Positions 43,368 through 54,745 of a stretch of 64,000 nt of DNA are shown here, one piece after another; the stretch's first letter is position 1; each line of letters begins with the position of its first letter. Source of the DNA: Agrocybe praecox (taxonomy: Eukaryota; Basidiomycota; Agaricomycetes; Agaricales; Agrocybaceae); the NCBI GenBank assembly GCA_964017145.1, contig OZ024849.1, positions 744,001 through 808,000 on the forward strand. The letters are read 5' to 3'. A model generated the notes under the pieces. It saw nothing but the letters and a program-made list of their open reading frames with translations. It ran no database searches and was not told the origin of the DNA. A program made the translations under genes and the position numbers.

Positions 43368-45231
43368 CCTGTTTCCCCCACTCCCAATCCTACGAACAAT
43401 GTTGAGTTAGCGAGCGCACAGATGCTTGCGAGCTGAGAAAACATGCCCCTAGCCAGATAAATCAAACAGCACCCAGAGTCGACGAATTGTGTCCAGTACT
43501 CCGATATGCCAAAATTGAGAAGGCGGACCAGCGGGCTTCAAAGCGACATGAGGAACGGAGGGGGAGCCTTAAAGGTGGTGAAGAAAGAGAGGGGCGCAGA
43601 TAGAAATCATTTCTAGCCCATTCAGTAGGGACCCTGCATCAACACATTGCCTGCCTATCGCAGACCTATGGATATTACGGTATCGTTGTCATTTTAGCAT
43701 TTCCGGGAATGTCTGTGCCAATGACTCGGTGCGAATGACCTAATGCCAAATGTCAATTGTTCATTCAATGATCTATATACCTCCAATAACATCAAAGCGC
43801 ATGGAAGCTTAAAACAAAGCGCGCCCTAACCTTGCCTTGAGCTACCTAAACAAATTATGGAAAGACCACGAAGAAAAGCTGGACGTACCCCTTGTTGAAC
43901 TATGTGCACGATCGAGCCGTATACCGATATGACGGACCGTGTCAGTGCTTAGCATTCATATTCGCCCCCTAAGCTAAGGCGATCGTTTCAACCACGCTGC
44001 CAAAGTTGCCGACCGAGAAGAGACGTTATTCAATTCCATATTGGCGGAATGCCGCTTCATTCTTCCCAAAATATCGTGGGTTAGTTCTTCAATGGTCTGG
44101 TAATTATATATATTAAGACCGTCGGAAGGACAATTTTCAACACATCCTTTCTGTGTTTCACGTACGTTTCTACTCGATGAGCCCACCGACGCGGACAACG
44201 AGCCCTGATGATGTCCAGTTGCCCGTACATAGGTTCGCCATAGTGACCTAGACACCTCCGAGCTCTTCAATGAAGCCGGCGGTATGGTCATCGCCAATGG
44301 AAATAGTGTACCACACGTTTTGCATTGTCACCCGATGGATTTCAAGCAAAAGGCTAGGTTCGTGGTGCAATGTACGCAACATATACGACTCCTGGAGAGC
44401 AGAATGGTGGCGCGCATATTTCAATTGACTTGGGCTACTCTCAGCGTTGAATAGAGCAGGTTGAACACCAACTTACCTGAGTTGAAACGCCAAATTGTGC
44501 AAACATTGAAGGTTCGAGTCACCGCCCTCCCTGGGAGTAAGTAATTTGTGTGTGAGAAAGAATGATTAACCTTTATACTCCATCTGTATAAAAATACGAT
44601 TGGAGTTAAAGTAACATCTTGACTAGTACGTACGGGGACTGTAACAAACGCGTGTCAATGTGGCGGATGAGTTGATTTCATGAAAGAAGAGGAAGACATT
44701 CGAGTGTCTCATAGATCTTGCTTTAGAAGGGAGGAAGCACACTGCAAGGAAAGCAAGGAGTCATTTTACCAGAATCGGTTGGATTTATCGAACTGGTGAC
44801 GCAGGCGGCAGGTGCAGTTGTCCAGGGTTGAACGAGCCCAACGGGCCAGTGGGGTCTCTGTACCTGTCAACAACGTTAGTGTTGCGTTCTACATATGTTT
44901 GAGCTTGAAACACAAATCTTCTGTATGCATGAAGTAACTGTACAATGAGACGGGGAGGTATTCGGCTCGTAAGATGATTCAAAGATTACACCCGACATAT
45001 ATGGTGTTTGATCCGTTGATCGATCCCCAATGTACATTGTAATTCCTATTTATTATCTCTCGAGTCTAACATAATAATTAATATGTGCTGGAAAATATCG
45101 CGCCACGTTCTAAAAGTCGTGAAGCATTGCAGTTGAAAGAGAGTAGTGATGTCCATAGTCAAATATCCTACTACTGGAGGTAGAGTGAGTAAATTAAAGA
45201 AGAGTACTATAGAATATCACTTACATATTCT
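43368..45231. other. intergenic region between DUF6533 copies 2 and 3
   Basis: 1.86 kb. A leftward frame at 43974-44297 (107 codons) and another at 44785-44982 have no recognised domain and no clear splice continuation. They could be parts of an unrecognised or decayed gene. No RNA gene is seen. Confidence 0.45.
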
Positions 45232-46950
45232 TTATCCGCCATCAAGGTCTGTGCCATAATCTCTTGTAGTGAAAGTATCGAAAATGGTCGACAGAATTAT
45301 CCCACTCTCGGTCTCCGCTGACCTTACTCTAGAACTTGAAGGTACTCTTTCCCGTTCTTCTTGCTCGCGTTGAAGGCTGAGAATATTTAATAACACTCGA
45401 GTAGCGAATATCGAGTGAAGAGCTCTCTGTGGGCTGGAACAAAATAAATAAATAGATTGACATGAAAGACATTGTTGAAGACATCGAATTTTCATACTCA
45501 GTAAATGTCGTCTTGATTGAATGCTATATGTGCTTGCGAGTTAGCATGCCGTGGTATATGGTGGTGGTGGTGGTGGAAGAAAGGCTTACAGGGGCAAAAA
45601 TGGGGAATAACATGTTTAACGTGGTGAGAGCTCCATCATACACTGTTAGGCAAATCATTTGAACAACCATGAGGTAGATTTACCTAAGGTATAAATATAA
45701 AATATAAAACCTAGAAATGAATGTTTAGGCGAGGATCTCTGTTTTGACATCTGAAGGAAGCTTACCGCGCTGATATATGTGGTGTACCCAGGACGAATTG
45801 GACCGTCGCACTGTAATTCAGAGGTCAGTAGAAGTTCAAGAGTCTACGGACTATACCCTAGTAAAGAAGTAACGCACGATGTGTAACAGTTCGAATCAGG
45901 GTTAGGACGACGATGACTGTGGATGCCCTAGTATAAGAAAAGTGAATCTGGTTTGTAAATCAAAAAGACTGACCTGTTTCTGCCACGAAAACCGACATAA
46001 AGCTATATGTTATCATGCTGTTATTTTTGTACAGGATGCAGCCAAAATAGACGCGGAAAGGCGAAGGCACGACTGATAGGAAGGACGTTAGAAAATTCTG
46101 AGTGGTGCGTAGATTGGATATGTGCGCCAAGTACATATAAGAGAATCCATATATAATTTTCCTGTGACTATGGAGGATACCATCGTCGCCTGTTGGACGA
46201 AAGATCAACTGACCGGACAACGCAGTGTAAAAAAATACATACAGGGATCAATGTTCCGATGATCAACAGGATCCAGCCATTTTTCTGCCAAATGGCTATT
46301 GTACGGAGGGAAAGGATCACTTCAGGGATAATGTGAGTTTGAAAACGGGAGGATTGGTACGTCTCGTCACTGACTGTGGCAAAGAAATATTCCTGCAGTA
46401 TTACACCCTGCAAAAGACACGTTTATATTGAGTGTTTAGTTTGAAAGAAAGAAAGAAATACAAGTGATTAGTGAGTACTGCTGTAAACATTGCTGTTTAA
46501 CCAAAATAAATGTCAGGCGTATTTTCTTAGTCACCATTCCGGCTGACCTCTGGAGATAGTTTGACTTTGATAGCTGGGTAATTCGTGATCAACCATGCAA
46601 AATAAACTTAGGCGTGAAGGGTTACGCACCATATAGACTTAGAACCAGATCCATGAAAGGGAGATAGCGATTTAGTATGAAAAGATAGCTTCCCAATGAT
46701 CGTCGTCGCGACCAAACATAGTCGATCTGTTTAAATTTAGGTGAGCGGAAAGTCTAATTCATGGAATTCCATAGTTACCTCTTGATCCAGGGTGCAAATG
46801 TAGTCGTATATCTGAACCAGCAACAGGGGTGACGACGTGTTCCGTTATAGGAAGTATTGAAATCGAGAACATACAAAAACGCAGAGACTGCCTACAACTG
46901 CTCCATGCTTCAGCCACACTTGCTGTTAAGTCAGGAGTCCGAGACTCAAT
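45232..46950 (-). CDS. DUF6533 multi-pass membrane protein, copy 3
   Basis: Leftward gene of many short exons. An exon reading VWLKHGAVVGSLCVF splices in frame (GTATGT...GTTCAG) to IYDYICTLDQE, the family signature, then IDYVWSRRRSLGSYLFILNR and YLPFMDLVLSLY. Later: IIPEVILSLRTIAIWQ and GWILLIIGTLIPVCIF. The closing SPQRALHSIFATRVLLNIL is followed by a charged tail ending TDLDGG. Its signature and TIAIWQ segment resemble copy 1 more than copy 2. The first exon and start codon are not resolved; the given right end is approximate. Function unknown. Confidence 0.65.
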
Positions 46951-47959
46951 TATCAATTGACAGAAAACAAAAAGGGATGGATGCGCACCACAAAAACAGA
47001 TATATCAGCTCCCCGCGGATAGTGACTGATCAAAGATTCTGCATCTGCCGTGTAGGAATCGAGCATAGAAAGGGCTCTGACGAGTGAAAGGAAGAAAGAG
47101 GACGCATATGCAATTTCGCTCCTTTAAATTAGGAATGTACAAATAGCGGGGAAGGGTTCGAAATGTTCTAAGGAACATGCCGTGGTAGAGTTTCTCCAGA
47201 TATCAAGGGGAGGATTCCGATCGAGGAGAAGCGGTAACCACGAGGGAGAGTATACTGACAAAAAAGGGACTGATACATATGCAACGGCTTGGAAACCCAA
47301 AGGCTTTAGTAGAACGGTGTCAATTGACTATGACGAAAGACCAGGTTGAGAGTTACTAGGTGTTTTCTTGATGCAGAAATATAGAAGAGAGCATGGTCCC
47401 ATGAATCTCATGATGTTTTCTCGCCGATATGAACACGGATAGTCGACTCAACTTGTTTTCGTAGTTTTCATGCTCGGCGCCCGCGAAGCGCTGCATCGAT
47501 TGCCCTAGATGTGGTGCGTAGGTTAATTTGTGTCCCTGAACCGGTGGCACGAATGCTGCGCACCGCGTCGCATCTATTCGAAATATGTTTATGTTTACAC
47601 TTACGTTCTGCTGTGTTTTTAGATGGTAGTCTCAATATACTTGGCATCTTGCTTATTATGGAGTTCTGGAAGCTGAAAACCACGACCAATACGGAAACCG
47701 CGCGCGCGTCTGCCGTTTGATCCGGAGCTGCCACGCTGTATGGTGCTGAGAATTGGCTGCGAAACACGAAACATATAATAAATCAACTGTGTCAGTGGTC
47801 ACTAATCAAGAATACTCACAAAAAGAAAGGCTACTAAGTCAGCAAAATAAAATAAAATTGACGCACAAATGTGCTTTGCTGGTTGCTTCGGTTGTGACGC
47901 AGTCGTGACTGCGATGTAGACACAGCCTAATTGCTCGACGTGTCTATAAGTATAAGAAT
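46951..47959. other. intergenic region
   Basis: Divergent between DUF6533 copy 3 and the TMEM19 gene. Overlapping frames on both strands at 47468-47767 have no domain. It may contain the unresolved first exon of copy 3. Confidence 0.45.
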
Positions 47960-49081
47960 ATGTCCTTTCCTCTGATACCATTATTCATTGCCTTGCTCCT
48001 CAGTGGGCATGGCCTCAGAAAGCGGTCTTTGTCACCTTCTGGGGCTCTCACTGCCTTTTTTGTAGGATTTTTTATGATGACAGGGGGGACGAGCGTGTTC
48101 GGTGTGTCCTTGATAGGATTCTACCTTGTGGGTAGTCGTGCTACTAAATGTAAGTGAGCATGAATTTCTGGTATAGACATTTAAACGACTTGTGTAGATG
48201 GAAAGCAACGAAAAGCATTGCTCGAGGATGGATACCAGGAAGCAGGTTATCGCTCTGGCTGGCAAGTTTTGTGCAACAGCGCAGCTGCTCTAGTGGCTTC
48301 CTTTCTCTGGAACGCGAGTTTTGTCCCGACAAGTATTCAGGCCCAACTGCTATCCTTTCGGAATGACTCTATGCCCTTTGATAGAAATTGGTGCCCTTTA
48401 TTGCCCACGATTTCTAACGGATGGAGTCGGACGCTGATGTTCGTTAGCCTTGGGTAAGTCGACTAGTTCACGGCATTCCTGCGGAAATATCTGAAGAAAA
48501 TACAGTCACTTTGCTTGCTGCCTGGGGGACACACTCGCCTCAGAACTAGGAATTCTTTCACCCTCACGACCGAGACTGATTACGACCTTGAAGCCAGTTC
48601 CTCCAGGAACAAATGGTGGAATATCATTCGGGGGTACGGTCGCTTCCATTGTTGGAGGCGGTATTATAGGGGTGTTGATGGGAACCACACTGGTTCTTGA
48701 AAGTGCCAAGTGCAGCGCGGGGTGGGGCAGAATTGTATTTGAATGCGTGGGGTGGGGTATGTTTGGTGGTGGATTTGGGAGTCTGGTGAGAATCTATCTC
48801 CACTTTATTTGTGAAGGTATCTTAATCTTTGTGAAGGTGGATTCTCTGCTTGGGGCAACAGTGCAGCAAACCCGATATTCCAAAAAGAAAAAACTTGTTT
48901 TGCAAGACGGTGCAATGGATAACGAAGCGGAAATCATCACTGGTTTGAATTTATTGACGAATAATCAGGTACCCGCCCTTACATTATTGCAAAAATAACT
49001 TGATATGGACATATTTTTTAGGTAAATCTCGTTTCCAGCATAATTTCTGCCGGAGTGACGGGGTGGCTGAGTGGGCTTTGA
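47960..49081 (+). CDS. TMEM19/DUF92 integral membrane protein
   Basis: Multi-exon gene starting MSFPLIPLFIALLLSGHGLR, then SLSPSGALTAFFVGFFMM and FGVSLIGFYLVGSRATK. An exon holds ALLEDGYQEAGYRSGWQVLC and NSAAALVASFLW. Later, LGDTLASELGILS and the glycine-rich GTNGGISFGGTVASIVGG precede IIGVLMGTTLVLE and a closing GVTGWLSGL. These match the DUF92 family (TMEM19), whose plant member VTE6 is a phytyl-phosphate kinase. The family is thought to act on isoprenoid phosphates, but the fungal substrate is unknown. The stop lies 129 bp before the next ATG, with no obvious strong terminator between. Confidence 0.88.
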
Positions 49082-49210
49082 TGATGTCATGATCTTTTCT
49101 GGGTATATACTCGAGCTTTTGGCTAGATAGTTCCCGATATATCTAAGGCAACGGCCCCTTTGTTGAATATTCTCGTTGCTCCTTTCCCTTCATCCCTCTA
49201 TTTCTCATCT

Positions 49211-51803
49211 ATGTCCGAAGTCAAGCGCGACGTCCACAACCCCCTTCTCTTTGAGTGCGCATGGGAAGTAGCTAACAAAGTCGGCGGTATATACACCGTC
49301 ATAAAAACCAAGGTCCCTGTCACCGTGTCAGAATATGGCGATAGGTATTGCCTCATCGGCCCCCTCTCGTACAAATCTGCGCCAATGGAAGTAGAGGCAG
49401 AAGAACCCACCGATGTGCACCTAGCTGCCACCCTCGAATCGATGCGTGCTCAAGGCGTCAAGGCCCTGTATGGACGGTGGTTGATTGAAGGGAATCCCCA
49501 CGTCCTCTTGTTCGACACAGGTAGTGCGTATTCACGTCTTGACGAATGGAAGGGAGACCTATGGAACTTGGCGGGGATTCCAAGCCCACCGAACGACCAC
49601 GAAACCAATGAAACCATTGTCTTTGGATATCTTGTCGCTTGGTTTTTAGGTGATGTTAGTATTTTTGGCCCCTCTTACGTGTGAAGCGTTGACTTGACTC
49701 TATTCATGGCACTTTCTAGTATGTTGCCCGACAATTAACCACCGCTGTTATTGCCCACTTCCATGAGTGGCAGGCAGGCCTCGCTATTCCTCTATGTCGC
49801 AAACGTCATATTGATGTCACCACCGTTTTTACTACACACGCCACCCTTCTAGGCCGCTATCTATGTGCCGGATCAGTCGATTTCTACAACAATCTCCAAT
49901 ATTTTGATGTTGATCATGAAGCAGGCAAGAGAGGAATATACCACCGATACTGCATTGAGCGATCCGCTACTCATTGCGCCGACGTTTTTACGACGGTTTC
50001 TCACATCACCGCGTACGAAAGTGAACACCTTCTCAAGCGAAAACCAGATGGTGTCCTTCCTAACGGCTTGAACGTTGTCAAATTCCAAGCCATTCATGAA
50101 TTCCAAAACTTGCATGCCACTAGTAAAGCGAAGATCAACGAATTCATTAGGGGCCATTTCTATGGCCATTACGACTTTGACCTAAGCAACACATTATATG
50201 TTGGTTTCTTGTTTGTCTTGCATTCATAGAAGAACTGACAAAACTCTAGATGTTTACCGCGGGAAGATATGAGTATAGAAATAAAGGAGTGGATATGTTT
50301 ATTGAATCACTTGCTCGTGAGTCGAGGGTTATTGTCTCCGCGATGTAATGCTCATACCTATCTTTCCAGGATTAAATTATCGTCTACAAAAGGCGGGGTC
50401 CAATGTGACGGTCGTCGCCTTCATCATTATGCCCGCATCAACACATTCCTATACTATTGAGGCTTTGAAAGGTCAAGCAGTCACCAAGCAACTACGGGAT
50501 ACCGTGACAGAGATTCAGAACCGGATTGGCGCTCGACTATTCGACCACGCTGCTAGGTTCCATGGGTATGATTATACTTTTGCTTCTTCGAGTTTTTTAA
50601 CTGAGCGGATCGCGTAGGGAAGAGAAGTTCATGCCCACGCCTGACGAACTACTTTCCGAAGAAGATCAAGTTCTACTGAAACGCCGCATATTCGCCCTGA
50701 AACGGAACTCATTACCACCTGTCGTTACTCACAATATGTCTGATGATGCCAACGATCCCATCCTTAACCAAATCCGACGCGTCAAACTATTCAACGATAG
50801 CAGTGACCGCGTAAAGATTATTTTCCATCCCGATTTCCTGAACAGTAACAATCCTATCCTCGGTCTTGACTATGAAGAATTCGTACGTGGATGCCATTTG
50901 GGCGTTTTCCCCAGCTACTACGAACCCTGGGGTTATACGCCTGCAGAATGTACAGTGGTATGTCAAATGTTCGCTCTTTCGCCAGACTTTTGCTGAGATT
51001 TCCGATCTAGATGGGCATTCCATCAATCACTACCAACCTCTCTGGGTTCGGTTGCTTCATGCAAGACCTTATCGAACGGCCGGAGGACGAGGGCTGCTAC
51101 ATCATCGATCGTCGCATGCAGTCAGTGGAAGACTCCGTCAACGAGTTGAGCGACAATATGTTCACGTTCACCCAGAAGACTCGCCGGCAACGTATCAACC
51201 AGCGTAATCGCGTTGAACGCCTGAGCCCGCTCTTGGACTGGAAAAACCTCGGAATTGAGTACAGCAAGGCGCGCCAACTAGCGTTACGGCGAGCGTATCC
51301 CGATGCCTTTTACGGTAACGATGGCGAGGAGTATGTGGATGGTATTGGAGAGCGAGATTACTTCGGGGGAGGTGTTGAGAGAATGAGGCCAGGTAGCATG
51401 CCCGCTAGTCCTAGACTGCGCGGTATGGCTACGCCAGGTGACATGGGAACGTTGACGGAAGATGTAAGTTCGTTTTATATTGTTCATTCGTTCTCTCTGA
51501 CTTGTACTTTCGCAGATGCAATCCCTGAATACCAGTGATTACCGTGGGCAACACTGGCTCGGCTCGTCCGTTGACGAAGACGATTCTTATCCTTTGTAAG
51601 TTGCTTGGAGATCATAGCGTTAGTTTCTTGCTTACCTATCGTCAATACTTTACAGCCCATTGGTTATGAAGGTGCGCTCGCGGTCAGGATCTGTCATGAG
51701 TGGCGCGAGTACACCAGGTGGTGGGGCTTTCAAAAGCTTGAGTGAGAAGGATTTGATGAAAGCTGATGCTGCGCTGAGTCAAGTGAACGGCGACACAAAG
51801 TAA
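49211..51803 (+). CDS. glycogen [starch] synthase, GT3 family
   Basis: Multi-exon gene beginning [20 protein letters not shown], then [14 protein letters not shown] (UDP-glucose-binding Lys-Val-Gly-Gly loop) and [13 protein letters not shown]. Next are [66 protein letters not shown], and the catalytic region [18 protein letters not shown] followed by [16 protein letters not shown]. The arginine cluster that senses glucose-6-phosphate is present ([15 protein letters not shown]). The tail is rich in Ser ([28 protein letters not shown]), likely phosphorylation sites that inhibit the enzyme. It extends glycogen with alpha-1,4 links in the cytosol. All key residues seen appear intact. Confidence 0.93.
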
Positions 51804-52431
51804 AAGTAAAGTCTATATTGGATGTTGGATTATACACTGCTTTCATTTTGTTGATAATCGTTATGGACTATGTTTTATGTATGGACTATTCATGGACACG
51901 ATTCAGAAGAAAGCCTCCTGCGTGACAGTTGGTGAAATTCAAGTTCTTCTCTTTGTCTAAACGTTCGCTGCCACCTGGGTTTCTTTCTCCTCTTGGGTTC
52001 TTTGTGGTTCAGGTTCAGACGTACCTTTTCTTTAGCTCACTACTACAGTCGGACCTCTCTTAAGCCATACCCCTCAAACCCCATAACCTCTTATAACCCA
52101 TGACATTTTCGATCCACCAAGTTGGTTCCCAGGGAAATCCAACCCATAACCCATAAACCCCTCATAAGCCATAAGCCATACCATTTTCTGGGGGAAACCC
52201 CATAGGTTTCCCATAGAAATTCTTCCCCATCCCGGTTTACCAGACTGAATTTGGTACAAATTACCTACACAGGGGGTTTTTCTTACCGTATGCGATCATT
52301 TTCAGGGCTCCTTTTTCATAAAATGGTGCACATTTTATGTGGGGGGTGACCAATCCTCGGTTGTGTGACGTCCCGGGTTTTGAGCATGTCACAGCGTGTC
52401 ACAGCCCATTTCTTGAGACATGGCTCCTACA
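51804..52431. other. intergenic region with degenerate CCATAA-type repeats before the gap
   Basis: About 52060-52190 is built from imperfect CCCATAA, CCATACC and ATAAGCC units. No reading frame is credible. The block runs towards the assembly gap. Confidence 0.55.
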
Positions 52432-52631
52432 NNNNNNNNNNNNNNNNNNNNNNNNNNNNNNNNNNNNNNNNNNNNNNNNNNNNNNNNNNNNNNNNNNNNN
52501 NNNNNNNNNNNNNNNNNNNNNNNNNNNNNNNNNNNNNNNNNNNNNNNNNNNNNNNNNNNNNNNNNNNNNNNNNNNNNNNNNNNNNNNNNNNNNNNNNNNN
52601 NNNNNNNNNNNNNNNNNNNNNNNNNNNNNNN
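52432..52631. other. assembly gap of 200 N
   Basis: Exactly 200 undetermined bases, so probably an arbitrary-size scaffold gap. Frames that span it are not evidence of coding. Confidence 1.
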
Positions 52632-53270
52632 CTTCCACTTTCACGTCCACATTCGCCACGCCCAATACCATCTGATTCGGCAACATCCCCCACGAAATCA
52701 TGCAAGCAATGATAACACCCGTGCCTTATCCCGCTCCCACCTCCCGTTCCTCCTCCCAACGCCCTGTCTTGGCGGGCTCGCTCTACCTCGGCTCCCTCTC
52801 CGCACTCCAAGAGCCCTCCCTCCTACACACGCACCGCATCACGCATTCTGTGCAGGTGCTCGACGTGCCGTGGTTGCCCCTCCCGGAGAAGGACGGGTAC
52901 AAGTGCTATCAGATCCCTCTGGGGGACGATGAGTGTTGATCTGAAGCGGCTCCTTGAGGGCGCGCGTACATGGATTCGGGGGTGCATCAAGGGAAAGGGG
53001 GAATGTGCTGGTTCATCCTGAGCAGGTGTGTATGGGCCTTTTTTGTTTCGTACTTTCCTTATGGACTGACTCAACATCCATTTCCCTCCCTCCGTTTAGG
53101 GCATAATGCCTCTGCGTCTTCAAACGCCGTGCGTGCATAAGGCCGAACAGGGGCCTCGTGCGTACGCTGCGGGAGTGGGAAGGGGCTATTGTGAATGAGG
53201 CGCAGGGAGGATAAGGAGGAGGCAGGCCAGGGATAGGCGCCAGGCGCTGGCCCGAGGAGGTTTACGACGT
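52632..53270 (+). pseudogene. broken dual-specificity phosphatase
   Basis: The N-terminal half reads well: MQAMITPVPYPAPTSRSSSQ, then the DSP opening LAGSLYLGSLSALQEPSLL, ITHSVQVLDVPW and GYKCYQIPLGDDE. After GATGAGTGT the frame is lost. VDLKRLLEGARTWIR resumes in another frame, and after GKG a further shift is needed to read NVLVH. There the expected HC of the active-site HCxxGxxRS loop reads HP, and the exon after the putative intron (GHNASASSNAV) keeps only traces of G.SRSAS. So the enzyme is interrupted twice and lacks its catalytic Cys. The assembly gap at its 5' end hides any earlier exon. Sequencing error near the gap could explain the frameshifts but not the missing Cys. Confidence 0.6.
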
Positions 53271-54745
53271 CATGACGCACGTATGACCTATATTCTCTAC
53301 TCCAATTCTTTGAATCTGTAATGTTGTGAGTACTTGATTATATATATATAAGAACTTGCGTTTATACCCTTCCCACCATGCCTTTCCTTCCCTTCTCATC
53401 GTACTCGCCCGCCCGTCCGCCCGCCATCGATCGGTCATCAAACACGCCTACACGCCAGCCTGTTGACTATTCTTTATTCATTATTCACCAATCGTTTCGT
53501 ATGTCGTATATAATGCGAGACGTACATGGGCTACGTAGTATGTGTATATTTATCGTTTCGTATTATTCGATCTTGTTTCATATATTAGTATACCCATTTT
53601 TGAGTCGGTCTTCGCTACTTTCCCTTCCCTTCTTTCCCCCCTGTGGTGCGTGGAACGATCTGACCTGTAATTTTGAGCTTTGAATAACGTGGGACGTGGA
53701 ATGTGGAATGTGGACGGGGACGGGGACGTGATCACGATCAAGGAACGGACGGACGGACAGGACGAGCCTCGGGACGGACAGAAGGGAGGGAGGAACGAAT
53801 GTGTTGAGAGGTCTATACATATGTACATGCCGCATTTTGCTTTGACACGATGTTATCCAGAAAAACATGAAATCCTACACAAGCAAAGCGATAACAAACA
53901 AGGCCGAGCCAAGGGCTAGCAGGGTTATCAACGAGACAGTAGGAATCAGAGGAAGCGCATGCGATAGCGACCATGCGCCGATCGAGGATGCACGGCGGCG
54001 GCGATTGAACGTTGAACAACTGCTATCGAAGTTATTGAGAAGAACTGGTAAAAGGAAAAAAGAGCAGTAAGTAAACGAGCAAGATATTGAGGAAGAAATT
54101 CGAGCGGTTATGACAGTGATGGCGGTATAATTGAAGTGCGCACAGAGGTAGCTCAGAAGAAAGAGGAGAGAAACAAATTTGGGGAAATGAAAATGAGCAA
54201 GAAGTAATCCAAAAGCGAGTGCGAAATTCAGCAGAACGAGAAGGAACGCCTTTCGAGCTTTCGAATTTCGAGGCTAGCGTGCATTTCAGACCCTGGCGAG
54301 CGCGTTGATGGACTATCAAGTCTATTTCCTCCACACTGTTACGAGTAGTCGTGCAGGTACTGCTGGCGGTGTCGGTTGCGGTCGTGGTTGTCTGTTCAGG
54401 GGATTTGAATTCGGATAAATACGGCGCACGTGTTGATCCGGTTCGGCTCCAGAAATTCTGCGTGTTCCCAATCGTATTTCAATCATCTGCTCGTCTTTCG
54501 CGGTGAGTTTCGCCAGCTCATTAGGAACATGTGTACGACGACGAGCTAATCTGCACGTCATAATGTTACCCCACCAACAAGCAGTTGGGGTTTTTGAAAG
54601 CTCGAAGGGTGGCAAACTGTGCCGAGTCTATTAATATTGGGTGACGAGGCCATCTCTACCACGGGGCTTCCGTGTGAAAGCCCACTCCCCAGAAGGCACT
54701 GTCAGTGTCGACGATCAGCGAAGCAACTCTTTCTGCATCTGAACC
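53271..54745. other. intergenic region with short tandem repeats
   Basis: Includes a TATATATATA tract near 53340-53350 and purine-rich tandem repeats near 53690-53770 (GGAATGTGGAATGTGGACGG, then GGGGACG and GGACGGAC units). A leftward frame at 54322-54615 has no domain. The right end is the NLR promoter. Confidence 0.5.

Noticed and set aside
43974..44297. 107-codon leftward frame between DUF6533 copies
   Set aside because: Could be an exon of an unknown gene, but no splice partner or domain supports it.
44505..44530. GGTTCGAGTC resembling a tRNA B box
   Set aside because: Does not complete GGTTCGANNCC and no A box or cloverleaf lies upstream.
47468..47767. Overlapping frames on both strands before the TMEM19 gene
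   Set aside because: Two opposite frames cover the same bases and neither has a domain.
49050..49081. GTGACGGGGTGGCTGAGTGG resembling the start of a Leu/Ser tRNA
   Set aside because: It is the coding end of the TMEM19 gene and no T arm follows.
52337..52932. Long frames crossing the run of N
   Set aside because: Length comes from undetermined bases; only the right-hand part (phosphatase start) has content.
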